Source: Tsukamurella asaccharolytica (GTDB lineage: Bacteria; Actinomycetota; Actinomycetes; Mycobacteriales; Mycobacteriaceae). From it: a DNA stretch of 64,000 bases. The number at the start of each line of letters is the position of its first letter. Position 1 is the first letter of the stretch. Both the position numbers and the translations under genes were made by a program. Under the pieces are notes generated by a model. The model saw nothing but the letters and a program-made list of their open reading frames with translations, ran no database searches and was not told the origin of the DNA. Where the stretch lies: NCBI RefSeq assembly GCF_007858435.1, contig NZ_VIGW01000003.1:533298-597297 (forward strand). Reading direction: 5' to 3'. Of the stretch, positions 26,763 through 36,909 are shown one piece after another.

Positions 26763-28274
26763 ATGACGCGTTCCGTCGATAAGTTCGCGGCCGAGCAGGA
26801 GGGCTACAAGCAGACCCTCGGTCGGCGACACGTGCAGATGATCGCCATCGGCGGCGCCATCGGCACGGGCCTGTTCCTCGGCTCCGCCAGCCGCCTCAAC
26901 AGCACGGGCCCGGCCCTGCTGTTCAGCTACGCCTTCGTGGGCGTGATCGCCTTCTTCCTGATGCGGGCTCTCGGCGAGCTGGTGTTGTACCGCCAGAGCT
27001 CGGGCGCCTTCGTCTCCTACGCCCGTGAGTTCTTCGGCGAGGCGGCGGCGTACGCCGCGGGGTGGCTGTACTGGATCTTCTGGGCGCTCACCGGCGTGGC
27101 CGAGCTCTCGGCCGTGGCGGTGTACATCAGGAAGTGGTGGGAACTGCCGAACTGGATCTCGGTGATCATCGCGCTCGCGGTGGTCCTGGTGATCAACCTG
27201 TTGTCGGCCCGGGCCTTCGGCGAGTTCGAGTTCTGGGCATCGGTGCTCAAGGTCGCCGCGATCGTCGTCTTTCTCGTCGTCGGCCTCGTCATCGTGGTCG
27301 GCCAGATCACCGTGGGAGAGGGCGATCAGGCACACAAGGCCGGCATCTCCAACCTCTGGTCGAATCCGGGCGGATTCTGGCCGCACAGCGACACCTTCGG
27401 ATGGATAGCGCCGATCGTGGTGATGTCCGGCGTCGTCTTCGCCTACGCCGCGATCGAGATGGTCGGCATCGCCGCGGGCGAGATGCAGAACCCGCAGCGC
27501 GAGGTGCCCAAGGCCGTCAACTCGGTGATCCTTCGGATCGCGGTCTTCTACTGCGGCTCGATCTTCCTGCTCGTGTGCATCCTGCCGACCAGCCAGTACG
27601 GCACCCGCAACGCCGAGGGCGATCTCGAGTCGCCCTTCGTGACCGTCTTCGAGCGCATGGGCATCAGCTGGATGGCCGCCCTCATCAACGGTGTGCTCAT
27701 CGTCGCCGCCATGAGCTCGCTCAACGCCGGCCTCTACACCACCGGCCGCATGCTGCGCAGCCTCGCCGCCAGCCGCGAGGCCCCCAGCATGTTCATGAAG
27801 ATGAGCAAGTCGGGCGTTCCCGCCACCGGCATCGTCGTGACCTCGATCTTCTACGTGCTCGGCGCCGTCCTCAACGCGCTCGTCCCGGGCCACGCATTCG
27901 ACATCGCACTGGAGGCGTCGGCCATCGCGGTGGTCGGCGTGTGGAGCCTGATCTTCCTGTGCCACATTCGCTACCGGAAGCTCTCCGACGCGGGCGTGGT
28001 GGCCAAGAGCCCGTTCCGCGCCCCGCTGGCGCCGTTCATGAGCTACGTCGGGCTGGTCTTCCTGGTGCTCGTCCTCGTCGGTATGGCGTACTCGGGCTAC
28101 AAGTCCGACGGTGGCTTCTGGGACAAGACGAACCTCATCGTCGTCGTCCTGGGCATCCCCGCCTTCGTCGCGATCCTGGCGATCGGCTGGATCGCCGTGA
28201 AGCCGAAGGTGCTCGAGCACACGGGCGGCGATCTCGCGCCGACCTGGTCACTCAAGGACGCGCCCAAGAAGTAG
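26763..28274 (+). CDS. Amino acid permease (APC superfamily)
   Basis: A 503-residue inner-membrane transporter with 12 predicted helices. The first helix has the substrate-binding GGAIGTGLFLG motif, preceded by LGRRHVQMIAIG. This is typical of the amino acid transporter group containing AnsP, CycA and GabP. Substrate cannot be fixed; asparagine/aspartate or alanine/glycine/serine are the likeliest by resemblance. GAGGAG lies 12 bases before the ATG. Proximity to ald is suggestive of alanine uptake but not evidence. Confidence 0.92.
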   Translation: MTRSVDKFAAEQEGYKQTLGRRHVQMIAIGGAIGTGLFLGSASRLNSTGPALLFSYAFVGVIAFFLMRALGELVLYRQSSGAFVSYAREFFGEAAAYAAGWLYWIFWALTGVAELSAVAVYIRKWWELPNWISVIIALAVVLVINLLSARAFGEFEFWASVLKVAAIVVFLVVGLVIVVGQITVGEGDQAHKAGISNLWSNPGGFWPHSDTFGWIAPIVVMSGVVFAYAAIEMVGIAAGEMQNPQREVPKAVNSVILRIAVFYCGSIFLLVCILPTSQYGTRNAEGDLESPFVTVFERMGISWMAALINGVLIVAAMSSLNAGLYTTGRMLRSLAASREAPSMFMKMSKSGVPATGIVVTSIFYVLGAVLNALVPGHAFDIALEASAIAVVGVWSLIFLCHIRYRKLSDAGVVAKSPFRAPLAPFMSYVGLVFLVLVLVGMAYSGYKSDGGFWDKTNLIVVVLGIPAFVAILAIGWIAVKPKVLEHTGGDLAPTWSLKDAPKK

Positions 28275-28335
28275 TCCCGCCCGGAGCTTCCGCGTCGTTC
28301 ACCCGCGATTCATCGTGTGCGATTACGTTGCCGCC

Positions 28336-29340
28336 ATGACCACCCGCTCCCGCATCCTGTCCCGCGCCGCCGCCCTCGCGGCCGCCGTCACCGTCGCGCT
28401 GGGCGGCGGGGCGCTCGCCGCCCCGGTCTGGGCGGCACCGTCGGGCTCCTTCGACCTGCAGTCGCACCGCGGCGGGCGGGGCGAGCACACCGAGGAATCG
28501 CTGTACGGTTTCGCGCGGTCGCTCGAGCTCGGGGTGACCACTCTGGAGCTGGACATCGTGCTCACCAAGGACCAGGTCCCCCTCGTCTGGCACGATCCGA
28601 CGGTGCAGGCGGACAAGTGCACCGACACGGCACCCGCGAAGCCCGGTGACCCGCAATTCCCGTACGTGGGCAAGACGATCCACGATCTCACCTACGCGCA
28701 GGTGCAGACAGTGGTCTGCGCGAAGAAGCTGGCGAACTTCCCCGCGGCGAAGGTCGTCGAAGGGAATCGGATCGCCACGCTGCCGCAGCTCTTCGACCTG
28801 GCCGCGCAGTACAAGGGCAACACCGTTCGGTTCAACATCGAGACCAAGATCGAGGCCGAGGAGCGCTCGAAGTCGGCGGAGCCGGCCGCCTTCGTCGCGC
28901 AGATCCTCGGCGCGGCCCGGCGCGCGGGCGTACTCGACCGGATCACGGTCCAGAGCTTCGACTGGCGATCGCTGCCGCTGGTGCGCGCGCAGGCGCCGTC
29001 GGTGCCGCTGGTCGCGCTCTACGACGCGACGACGTGGAAGAAGGGCTCGGCCTGGCTCGGCCCGGTCAGCTACGAGCAGTCCGGCGGCGACGTGGTGCGG
29101 GCGGTGAAGTCGGCGGGCTTCGACGTGCTCTCCCCCGACTACGAGCTGTCGGACGCCAAGACCGTCGCCGCCGCGCACGCCGCGGGCCTGAAGATCATCC
29201 CGTGGACGGTCAACGAGGAGAAGGACATGCGGGCCCAGCTCGCCCTCGGCGTCGACGGCATCATCACCGACTACCCCACGCGCCTGCGCGGCGTGCTCGC
29301 CGCGGAGGGTAAGCCGCTCCCCCGGGCGTTCGCGAAGTAG
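28336..29340 (+). CDS. Secreted glycerophosphodiester phosphodiesterase
   Basis: A 334-residue protein with a signal peptide (RSRILSRAAALAAAV..., probable cleavage after PVWA, about residue 33). The GDPD domain starts at LQSHRGGRGEHTEES, continues through LELDIVLTKDQVPLVWHDPTV (split metal site His, Glu, Asp, His), and ends with KIIPWTVNEE and GVDGIITDYPTRL. It would cleave glycerophosphodiesters from lipid turnover outside the membrane for glycerol-phosphate uptake. The ATG at 28336 is preferred to the GTG 21 bases earlier because the signal peptide starts there. Confidence 0.92.
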   Translation: MTTRSRILSRAAALAAAVTVALGGGALAAPVWAAPSGSFDLQSHRGGRGEHTEESLYGFARSLELGVTTLELDIVLTKDQVPLVWHDPTVQADKCTDTAPAKPGDPQFPYVGKTIHDLTYAQVQTVVCAKKLANFPAAKVVEGNRIATLPQLFDLAAQYKGNTVRFNIETKIEAEERSKSAEPAAFVAQILGAARRAGVLDRITVQSFDWRSLPLVRAQAPSVPLVALYDATTWKKGSAWLGPVSYEQSGGDVVRAVKSAGFDVLSPDYELSDAKTVAAAHAAGLKIIPWTVNEEKDMRAQLALGVDGIITDYPTRLRGVLAAEGKPLPRAFAK

Positions 29341-29379
29341 CCCCGGCGGGCGGCGTCAGTCCCGCCGCGCGGGGCTCTC

Positions 29380-30711
29380 TCAGCCCAGCCAGTTCCGGAC
29401 GGGCGATGGGACCCCGCGCTTCCCGCGGTGCGGGCCGAGGACGGCACCGCCGAAGCGCTGCGAGAGCAGGTCCCGCGCGACGCGGTTCACGTCCGCCGCC
29501 GAGACCTTGTCGATCGCCGCCAGCGTCCGCGCGACGGTGCGCTGGTTCTGGTAGTTGATCTCGCTGCGGCCGATGCGGTGCATGCGGGACTGTGCGTCCT
29601 CCAGCCCCAGCACGAGCCCGCCGCGGAGCGAGCCCTTGGCCCGGGCCAGCTCCTCGGCGGTGAGGCCGTCGTCGCGGACGTCCTCGAGGACCTTCCGCGC
29701 GACCGTCGCCACCTCGCCCAGGCGGTCCGGAGAGCACCCCGCGTACACGGAGAACAGCCCGGTGTCGGCGTACGTGTCGACGGCCGAGTACACCGTGTAG
29801 GCGAGACCGCGCTGCTCCCGAATCTCCTGGAACAAGCGCGAACTCAGGCCGCCGCCGATCGCGGTGTTGAGCACCGACAGCGCCCACCGGTCCGGGTGGA
29901 ACCGGCCGTAGGCCCGCGTGCCCGCGACGAGGTGCGACTGCTCCCCGTCGCGGTTCACCACCTCGAGCGTCGGCACGCCCGGTCGGCGGCGGACACCCGT
30001 GCGCACCGGGGCGGAGTCGGCGGCACCGTCGAGCCGGCCCGCGAAGGCCCTCCGCGCCAGCTTGACCACCTGCGCATGCGTGACGTTGCCCGCGACCGAA
30101 AGCACCATCCGCTCGGGCGTGTAGCGCCGACGGTGGAAGCCACGCAGCCGCGCAGCGGTCATCGCCGACACCGACTCCTCGGTGCCCAGCACGGGCCGGG
30201 CCAGCGGGTGATCGCCGAACAGGGCTGCGGTCGCCGCCTCGTTGACCAGGTCCTCGGAGTCGTCGTCGCGCATGGCGAGCTCCTCGAGCACCACCTCGCG
30301 CTCCACGTCGACGTCCGCGGGGCGGCACAGGCCGCCGAGGACGACGTCGGTCACCACGTCCACCGCGAGCTCGAGGTCGGTGTCGAGCACGTGCGCGTAG
30401 TAGCAGGTGTGCTCCTTCGAGGTGAAGGCGTTGATCTCGCCGCCCACGGCGTCCACCTCGGCGGCCAGGGACGCGGCGTCGCGGTGCGGCGTCGCCTTGA
30501 ACAGCAGGTGCTCCAGGAAGTGCGCGGAGCCGGCGGAGGCAGGGTGCTCGTCGCGCGAGCCGACCGCGACCCAGAGGCCGACGGCGGCGGACCGGGACCC
30601 CGGCACCGTCTCCGTGACCACCCGCAGGCCGCCGGGCAGAACGCTACGACGAACGGGGGCACCCGATCCGGATACCCCCGTCCGCGCAGCCCGTGATGTC
30701 AGGCTGCTCAG
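29380..30711 (-). CDS. pepR: M16-family zinc peptidase (PepR)
   Basis: An insulinase-family peptidase with the inverted zinc motif HFLEH (HxxEH), the later acidic ligand in EHTCYYAHVL...E, and the R/Y motif SSRLFQEIREQRGLAYTVYS near the C-terminus. Length is about 413 residues from the GTG at 30621, or 443 from a CTG at 30711. The upstream residues LPGGLR that normally precede VVTE in this family are in frame before the GTG, so translation must begin earlier. CTG at 30709-30711 has GAGGAG 6 bases upstream, formed by the last codons of pnp. It follows pnp as in mycobacteria. Confidence 0.9.
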   Translation of the reverse strand: MSSLTSRAARTGVSGSGAPVRRSVLPGGLRVVTETVPGSRSAAVGLWVAVGSRDEHPASAGSAHFLEHLLFKATPHRDAASLAAEVDAVGGEINAFTSKEHTCYYAHVLDTDLELAVDVVTDVVLGGLCRPADVDVEREVVLEELAMRDDDSEDLVNEAATAALFGDHPLARPVLGTEESVSAMTAARLRGFHRRRYTPERMVLSVAGNVTHAQVVKLARRAFAGRLDGAADSAPVRTGVRRRPGVPTLEVVNRDGEQSHLVAGTRAYGRFHPDRWALSVLNTAIGGGLSSRLFQEIREQRGLAYTVYSAVDTYADTGLFSVYAGCSPDRLGEVATVARKVLEDVRDDGLTAEELARAKGSLRGGLVLGLEDAQSRMHRIGRSEINYQNQRTVARTLAAIDKVSAADVNRVARDLLSQRFGGAVLGPHRGKRGVPSPVRNWLG

Positions 30712-30714
30712 TTC

Positions 30715-32967
30715 CTACTCCTCGCCCGTGGGAGCGGCGGCTTCGGCCGACTCCTCCGCCTTCTCATCAACAACGGGGATCAGGCTGATCTTGCCGCGCT
30801 CGTCGATGTCGGCGATCTCGACCTGCAGCTTGCTGCCGACGTTGACCACGTCCTCGACCTTGTTCACCCGCTTGCCGTTGCCCAGCTTGCTGATGTGGAC
30901 CAGTCCGTCACGGCCGGGGACCAGCGAGACGAAGGCGCCGAAGGCCGTGGTCTTGACCACGGTGCCCAGGAAGCGCTCGCCCACCTTGGGCAGCTGCGGG
31001 TTCGCGATCGCGTTGATGCGATCGATCGCCGCCTGCGCCGACAGGCCGTCGGAGGCACCGACGAAGACGGTGCCGTCATCCTCGATCGAGATGTTCGCGC
31101 CGGTCTCCTCGGTGATGGAGTTGATCGTCTTGCCCTTGGGGCCGATGACCTCGCCGATCTTGTCGATCGGCACCTTGATCGTGGTGATCCGCGGGGCGTA
31201 CGGGCTCATCTCGTCGGGGGCGTCGATCGCCTCGGCCATGACCTCGAGGATCGTGGTGCGCGCGTCCTTCGCCTGGCCCAGCGCGCCGGCCAGCACCTGC
31301 GACGGGATCCCGTCCAGCTTGGTGTCCAGCTGCAGGGCGGTGACGAAGTCGGACGTGCCGGCGACCTTGAAGTCCATGTCGCCGAAGGCGTCCTCGGCAC
31401 CGAGGATGTCGGTCAGGGCCACGTAGCGGGCCTGGCCGTCGACCTTGTCGGACACCAGGCCCATGGCGATGCCCGCAACCGGGGCCTTGAGCGGCACGCC
31501 GGCGTTGAGCAGCGACATCGTCGAGGCGCAGACCGAGCCCATCGACGTGGAGCCGTTGGAGCTCAGCGCCTCCGAGACCTGGCGGATGGCGTAGGGGAAC
31601 TCCTCCACCGAGGGCAGCACCGGCACGAGGGCACGCTCGGCGAGCGCGCCGTGGCCGATCTCGCGACGCTTCGGCGAGCCGACGCGGCCGGTCTCACCGG
31701 TCGAGTACGGCGGGAAGTTGTAGTGATGCATGTAGCGCTTGCTGGTCTCGGGTCCCAGCGAGTCGATCTGCTGCGCCAGCTTCACCATGTCCAGCGTGGT
31801 GACGCCCAGGATCTGGGTCTCACCGCGCTCGAACAGCGCGCTGCCGTGGGCGCGCGGGATCACGGCGATCTCGGCGCTGAGCGAGCGGATGTCGGTGATG
31901 CCCCGGCCGTCGATGCGGAAATGGTCGGTGAGGATGCGCTGGCGCACGAGCTTCTTGGTCAGCGAGCGGAAGGCCGCGCCGATCTCGCCCTCGCGGCCCT
32001 CGAACTGCGGGCCCACGGCCTCGAGCACCTCTGTCTTGACGACGTCGGTGGCGTTGTCGCGCTCCTGCTTGCCGGCGATCGACAGCGCGTCGCTCAGCTT
32101 CGCGGCGCCCGCGGCCTCGACGGCGGCGAAGACGTCGTCCTGGTACGCCGGGAAGAGCGGGAACTCGCCGGTCGGCTTGGCGGCGCCGGCAGCCAGCTGC
32201 TTCTGCGCCTCGCACAGCACGGCGATGAAGGGCTTGGCGGCCTCGAGGCCCTCGGCCACGACGGCCTCGGTGGGCGCGGTGGCGCCGCCCGCGATGAGCT
32301 CGATGACGTTCTCGGTGGCCTCGGCCTCGACCATCATGATCGCGACGTCGGCGTCCTTGCCGGAGCCCGAGACGATGCGGCCGGCGACGACCATGTCGAA
32401 GACGGCGCGCTCGAGCTGCTCGACGGTCGGGAAGGCGACCCATTGGCCGTCGATGAGCGCGACGCGCACGCCGCCGACGGGGCCCGAGAAGGGCAGGCCC
32501 GCGATCTGGGTCGACGCCGAAGCGGCGTTGATCGCGACCACGTCGTACAGATCCTGCGGGTCGAGCGACATGACGGTCACGACGACCTGGATCTCGTTGC
32601 GGAGCCCGTCGACGAACGACGGACGCAACGGCCGGTCGATCAGGCGGCAGGTGAGGATCGCGTCGGTCGACGGGCGACCCTCGCGACGGAAGAACGAGCC
32701 GGGGATGCGACCCGCGGCGTACATGCGCTCCTCGACGTCGACGGTCAGCGGGAAGAAGTCGAAGTGCTCCTTCGGGTGCTTGCTGTGCGACGTGGCCGAG
32801 AGCAGCATCGTCTCGTCGTCGAGGTACGCGGCCACCGAGCCGGCGGCCTGCTGCGCGAACCGGCCGGTCTCGAACCGGATGGTGCGCGTGCCGAAGGAAC
32901 CGTTGTCGATGACGGCGACCGCTTCGGTGATGTCGTCGTCGAATTCGACCTGAGTGTTGTCCGACAT
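30715..32967 (-). CDS. pnp: Polynucleotide phosphorylase
   Basis: A 750-residue trimeric 3'-5' exoribonuclease and polymerase (also called GpsI). It has two RNase PH domains (about 15-230 and 340-570, with the active-site stretch [19 protein letters not shown]), a KH domain ([17 protein letters not shown]) and an S1 domain ([26 protein letters not shown]), then an acidic tail. The ATG at 32967 matches the family start; the frame upstream is leader. It is first in a pnp-pepR transcript. Its leader contains a hairpin at 33014-33030. Confidence 0.97.
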   Translation of the reverse strand: MSDNTQVEFDDDITEAVAVIDNGSFGTRTIRFETGRFAQQAAGSVAAYLDDETMLLSATSHSKHPKEHFDFFPLTVDVEERMYAAGRIPGSFFRREGRPSTDAILTCRLIDRPLRPSFVDGLRNEIQVVVTVMSLDPQDLYDVVAINAASASTQIAGLPFSGPVGGVRVALIDGQWVAFPTVEQLERAVFDMVVAGRIVSGSGKDADVAIMMVEAEATENVIELIAGGATAPTEAVVAEGLEAAKPFIAVLCEAQKQLAAGAAKPTGEFPLFPAYQDDVFAAVEAAGAAKLSDALSIAGKQERDNATDVVKTEVLEAVGPQFEGREGEIGAAFRSLTKKLVRQRILTDHFRIDGRGITDIRSLSAEIAVIPRAHGSALFERGETQILGVTTLDMVKLAQQIDSLGPETSKRYMHHYNFPPYSTGETGRVGSPKRREIGHGALAERALVPVLPSVEEFPYAIRQVSEALSSNGSTSMGSVCASTMSLLNAGVPLKAPVAGIAMGLVSDKVDGQARYVALTDILGAEDAFGDMDFKVAGTSDFVTALQLDTKLDGIPSQVLAGALGQAKDARTTILEVMAEAIDAPDEMSPYAPRITTIKVPIDKIGEVIGPKGKTINSITEETGANISIEDDGTVFVGASDGLSAQAAIDRINAIANPQLPKVGERFLGTVVKTTAFGAFVSLVPGRDGLVHISKLGNGKRVNKVEDVVNVGSKLQVEIADIDERGKISLIPVVDEKAEESAEAAAPTGEE

Positions 32968-33298
32968 GAAGTAGGGGAAAACCTTTCCTCGCGCGGTCCG
33001 TCCCCACCTGGCGGCGCGCATGCTGCGCGCGGCCGGAGTCGTTCGACATGGCGGCGGGGCGACGTGGGCGCGGTCATCGATCGAAGCCGCCGGACCCGCC
33101 CGTCGGTGACGACGGCGCTTCCGGCAACCACTACCGAGGACCACCCCGCGGGGAATGACACCGTGACGGCGCACCGCAGAAATCGGGAGCCGGTTCTACC
33201 GGCACCGACATCGGACGGACCTGCAACAAGGCTATCATCGGGAGTCTTTTCCGCGTGATTCGCACACGCCGTACACACCGCCCCGAGGAGGATTTTCC
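32968..33298. other. Divergent pnp-lysX control region
   Basis: A 331-base gap without a supported gene. It holds a strong hairpin in the pnp leader (GCGCGCA, 33014-33020, pairing with TGCGCGC, 33024-33030), which may take part in the leader-based autocontrol known for PNPase in other bacteria. It also holds a -10-like TATCAT (33233-33238) for lysX. A purine-rich GAGGAGG precedes the lysX GTG. Nothing else stands out. Confidence 0.5.
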
Positions 33299-36200
33299 GT
33301 GTCGCAGAGCAGCCGGGAGCGCGTGCAGGAGTTGACGGCGACGTGGCTCGCGCACATGATCACGGCCGCGGGGATCGTCTCGCTCCTCAGCGTGGTCATC
33401 CGGAGCGAGCGGGTACTCCCCCTCGTAGCGGATCTCCTCGGCATCGTCGGGATCCCCTCGCACCCGAGCCTGCTGGCCGTCGCGGCACTCACCGTCCTCC
33501 TCGGCGCCCTGCGACGACGCCTCCGTGCCGCGCACACCGTCGCGGTGATCATGATGTCGCTCCAGGTGCTGGTGAACATCGGGACCCTGGTGATCGTCGC
33601 GACGGATCAACTCGACCCCGGCGATACACGCCACCTGCCGTCCTTCATCGTGGCGTACGTATCCGTGCGCTTCTCCCTGCCGGGCGCCGCCCTGACCGCG
33701 GCCATCAGCGCGGTGTGTCTGGCCTTCGTCGTCGCAGCCCGCCCGCAGTACCCCGCGAGACTCGCGCGCGGTTCCCGGCGCGCCGCCTTCGGCGTCCTCG
33801 CCGGCGGCTTCGTCACCGTCTACCTCGTGGTGGTCGGCCTCGCGTTCACCTTCCCGGGCCGGGGCTCGAATCGCCTGAACGGCACCGTCGAGATCCTGCT
33901 GTGGTCCCTGCGATCCACGTTCGGCGTGGCCGTGCCGCGACGGATCGACGTGATGCTCAACGGGCACTCCGGACCGATGTGGCTCTACTCCCTCGCGGGC
34001 GTGCTGTCGGCGTCCGTACTGATCCTCGCGCTCATGGCGTTCTGGCGGGCCGGGCGTGGCGACGAGCTCATGACCGAGCCGGAGGAGCTGGAGGTCCGGC
34101 GGCTGCTCCTCGAGTACGGCGAGGACGATTCCCTGGGCTACTTCGCCACCCGCCGCGACAAGGCGGTCATCGCCTCCCCGGACCGGCGCGCGGTGGTGAC
34201 CTGCCGCGCCGTCGGGCCGGTGTCGATGGCCAGCGCCGATCCCATCGGCCACCGCGACTCGTGGCCCGCCGCAGTAGCGGCATGGATCGAGGACTGCCGG
34301 TCGCACAGCCTCTATCCCGCCGTCCTGGCGGCGAGCGCCGACGGCGCCGCCGTCTACAAGGACGCCGGCTTGCGCACCCTGACGATCGGCGACGAAGCGA
34401 TCATCCACGTCGATACGTTCACCCTCAAAGGCCGCGAGATGCGCGCCGTCCGCCAGGCGGTGACCCGGGTCGCCGGCGCGGGGTACACGCTCCAGGTGCG
34501 GCGGCACGGCGATCTGTCCGCCGCCGAGCTGACCGAAGTGGCCGCGTTGGCGGAGGAGTGGCGCGGCGAGGAGACGGAGCGCGGTTTCTCGATGGCGCTG
34601 AACCGGATCGGCGACCCGGTGGACGGTCGCTGCGTGCTCGTCTCCGCGCACAGTGCCGACGGGGCGGTGCGGGGGCTGCTCAGCTTCGTGCCGTGGGGTA
34701 CGCGCGGCCTCTCGCTCGACCTGATGCGCCGCGATCGCGATGCCGAGAACGGCCTCAACGAGTTCATGGTCGCCAAGCTCATCGAGCACTGCGGAGAGAT
34801 CGGGATCCGACGGATCTCCCTGAACTTCGCGGTGTTCCGATCGGTGTTCTCCGAGGCGGACCGGGTGGGCGCGGGGCCCGTCACCCGGATGGTCGACTCG
34901 GTTCTGAGCTTCGCCTCGAAGTTCTATCAGCTCGAGTCCCTGTATCGCTCCAACGACAAGTACCGCCCGGACTGGGTGCCCCGGGTCCTCTGCTACGACC
35001 CGGCGCTCAGCGCCGTCCGCGCCGGCATCGCCGTCGGCACCGCGGAGGGCTTCCTGCCGCAGATCGGGCCGAAGTTCCTGGCGGGACCGTCGATCCCCGA
35101 CGAGGTTCCGCGCGACCGGGAGTTCGTCGACCGCCTGCTGGCCGAGGAGGAGCGGCTACTGCGCCGCGAGGCGCCGCCCGTGCGGCTCTCCGAGCAACAG
35201 CGCGTGCGGCGGCGCAAGCTGCTGGCGCTCGAGGAAGCGGGGATGCCCGCCTATCCGCCGTCGGTGCCGCGCACGTCCGACCTCGCCGCGGCACGGACCG
35301 CGGCCTCCGGCCTCGAGCCCGGCGGCACGTCCGGCACCGTCGTCTCCGTGACGGGGCGGGTGCGGGCAGCGCGCGATTACGGTGGTGTCACCTTCGTGGA
35401 CCTCCACGAGGACGGCGACCGGCTGCAGGTGATCGCGGAGCACGGCCGCACCCCGGACGACGTGCGGGCGCTGTGGCGCAGGTCGATCGACATGGGCGAC
35501 CTGGTCTCCGTGACCGGCGAAGTGATCCGGTCCCGCACGGGCGAGCCGTCGGTGCTCCTCACCTCCTGGGCCATGGCCGGCAAGTGCCTCTCCCCAGTCC
35601 CCAAGACACGGGCGCGGCTGGGCGACGAGACCCGGGCGCGTAATCGCCCCCTGGAGCTCATCACCGACGAGGCCGCCGTCGACATGCTGTACCGCCGCTC
35701 ACGCGCCGTCGCGGCGATGCGCGCCGTCTTCGTGGACCGCGGATTCACCGAGGTGGAGACGCCGATGCTGCAGTCGGTCCACGGCGGCGCCGCCGCACGA
35801 CCGTTCACCACCCATATCAACGCGTACGACATGGGGCTGTACCTGCGAATCGCCCCGGAGCTCTACCTCAAGCGGCTGGCGGTGGGCGGCATGGGCCGGA
35901 TCTTCGAGGTGAACCGCAACTTCCGCAACGAGGGCGCGGATGCGACGCACAACCCGGAGTTCACCGCGCTCGAGGCCTACGAGGCGTACGGCGACTACAC
36001 GACGATGCGGACGCTCACGCGGGAGGTGATCCTCGCCGCCGCGATCGCCGTGAACGGGAAGCCCGTCGCCGTGCGGCCCGACGGTGCCGGGGGTACGCGC
36101 GAGGTGGACCTGACGGCCGAGTGGCCCGTCGTCACGGTGCACTCCGCGGTGTCGAATGCGGCGGGGACGACGTTGACCTCGACGTCGACGCTCGAGGAGG

Positions 36201-36667
36201 TGGCCGCCGTGTGCGCACGCCACCACGTGGCCGTGCCGCGCGGCGCGACCGCGGGCAAGCTCGTGATGGAGCTGTACGAGGCGCTGGTCGAGAAGCAGAC
36301 TGAGTTCCCGACGTTCTACTGCGACTTCCCGATCGAGGTCTCCCCGCTGGCACGCAGGCACCGCGACGATCCGCGCCTCACCGAGCAGTGGGACCTCGTC
36401 GGCTTCGGCGCCGAGCTCGGCACCGCCTACACCGAGCTCACCGACCCGATCGATCAGCGCGAGCGGCTCACGACGCAGTCCATGGCCGCGGCCGCGGGAG
36501 ATCCGGAGGCGATGGAGCTGGACGAGTCCTTCCTCGACGCCCTCTCCTACGCCATGCCGCCGACCGGCGGCCTGGGCATCGGCGTGGATCGCATCGTCAT
36601 GCTGCTGGCGGGCGTGAACATCCGCTCCACACTGGCCTTCCCGTTCGTCAAGCCCCAGGAGCGCTGA
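33299..36667 (+). CDS. lysX: Bifunctional lysyl-tRNA synthetase/lysylphosphatidylglycerol synthetase
   Basis: A 1122-residue two-part protein. Residues 1-260 form about seven membrane helices. They are followed by an MprF-type aminoacyltransferase domain (DUF2156; about 270-600, e.g. SYADPIGH-like MASADPIGH and GLLSFVPWGTRGLSLDLMRRD). The C-terminal half is a class II LysRS with an OB fold (about 680-770) and motifs 2 and 3 (FEVNRNFRNEG, GLGIGVDRIVMLL). It charges lysine and transfers it to phosphatidylglycerol, which reduces sensitivity to cationic peptides. Start GTG at 33299 has GAGGAGG upstream. In mycobacteria lysX lies elsewhere; here it sits between pnp and rpsO. Confidence 0.96.
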   Translation: MSQSSRERVQELTATWLAHMITAAGIVSLLSVVIRSERVLPLVADLLGIVGIPSHPSLLAVAALTVLLGALRRRLRAAHTVAVIMMSLQVLVNIGTLVIVATDQLDPGDTRHLPSFIVAYVSVRFSLPGAALTAAISAVCLAFVVAARPQYPARLARGSRRAAFGVLAGGFVTVYLVVVGLAFTFPGRGSNRLNGTVEILLWSLRSTFGVAVPRRIDVMLNGHSGPMWLYSLAGVLSASVLILALMAFWRAGRGDELMTEPEELEVRRLLLEYGEDDSLGYFATRRDKAVIASPDRRAVVTCRAVGPVSMASADPIGHRDSWPAAVAAWIEDCRSHSLYPAVLAASADGAAVYKDAGLRTLTIGDEAIIHVDTFTLKGREMRAVRQAVTRVAGAGYTLQVRRHGDLSAAELTEVAALAEEWRGEETERGFSMALNRIGDPVDGRCVLVSAHSADGAVRGLLSFVPWGTRGLSLDLMRRDRDAENGLNEFMVAKLIEHCGEIGIRRISLNFAVFRSVFSEADRVGAGPVTRMVDSVLSFASKFYQLESLYRSNDKYRPDWVPRVLCYDPALSAVRAGIAVGTAEGFLPQIGPKFLAGPSIPDEVPRDREFVDRLLAEEERLLRREAPPVRLSEQQRVRRRKLLALEEAGMPAYPPSVPRTSDLAAARTAASGLEPGGTSGTVVSVTGRVRAARDYGGVTFVDLHEDGDRLQVIAEHGRTPDDVRALWRRSIDMGDLVSVTGEVIRSRTGEPSVLLTSWAMAGKCLSPVPKTRARLGDETRARNRPLELITDEAAVDMLYRRSRAVAAMRAVFVDRGFTEVETPMLQSVHGGAAARPFTTHINAYDMGLYLRIAPELYLKRLAVGGMGRIFEVNRNFRNEGADATHNPEFTALEAYEAYGDYTTMRTLTREVILAAAIAVNGKPVAVRPDGAGGTREVDLTAEWPVVTVHSAVSNAAGTTLTSTSTLEEVAAVCARHHVAVPRGATAGKLVMELYEALVEKQTEFPTFYCDFPIEVSPLARRHRDDPRLTEQWDLVGFGAELGTAYTELTDPIDQRERLTTQSMAAAAGDPEAMELDESFLDALSYAMPPTGGLGIGVDRIVMLLAGVNIRSTLAFPFVKPQER

Positions 36668-36861
36668 CGCCCCCGGTGAACGCGTTCGCGACCGAGGACG
36701 GGGTGGCGGCGCTGGTACGGAGCCGCACCTTCGCCCGCCGGCGGTGAGCCGGCACCCGATCAGCCGCAGTCCGTCCCATTACCGCTGTGAATCCACGGCT
36801 CACTTGCGGCACGCGAGGCGACGGCGGCTGACGCCCCGCGACCGGCGGAGCCGGAAACGCC
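36668..36861. other. Short non-coding gap after lysX
   Basis: About 190 bases with no supported gene. A 23-codon frame from GTG at 36676 (MNAFATEDGVAALV...) ends at a TGA; it has normal codon use but no ribosome site or family and is probably noise or a gene remnant. Confidence 0.4.
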
Positions 36862-36897
36862 GAACGGCCCGCCCCGGGATCCGGGAGCGGGCCGTTC
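36862..36897. terminator. Bidirectional terminator between lysX and rpsO
   Basis: GAACGGCCCGC (36862-36872) pairs perfectly with GCGGGCCGTTC (36887-36897) around a 14-base loop. It lies between the convergent ends of lysX and rpsO and probably ends both transcripts. Confidence 0.8.
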
Positions 36898-36909
36898 AGG
36901 GGAAGGCTC

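Noticed and set aside
30895-33258. Plus-strand frame of 787 codons opposite pnp
   Set aside because: Antisense shadow of pnp, which has complete RNase PH, KH and S1 domains.
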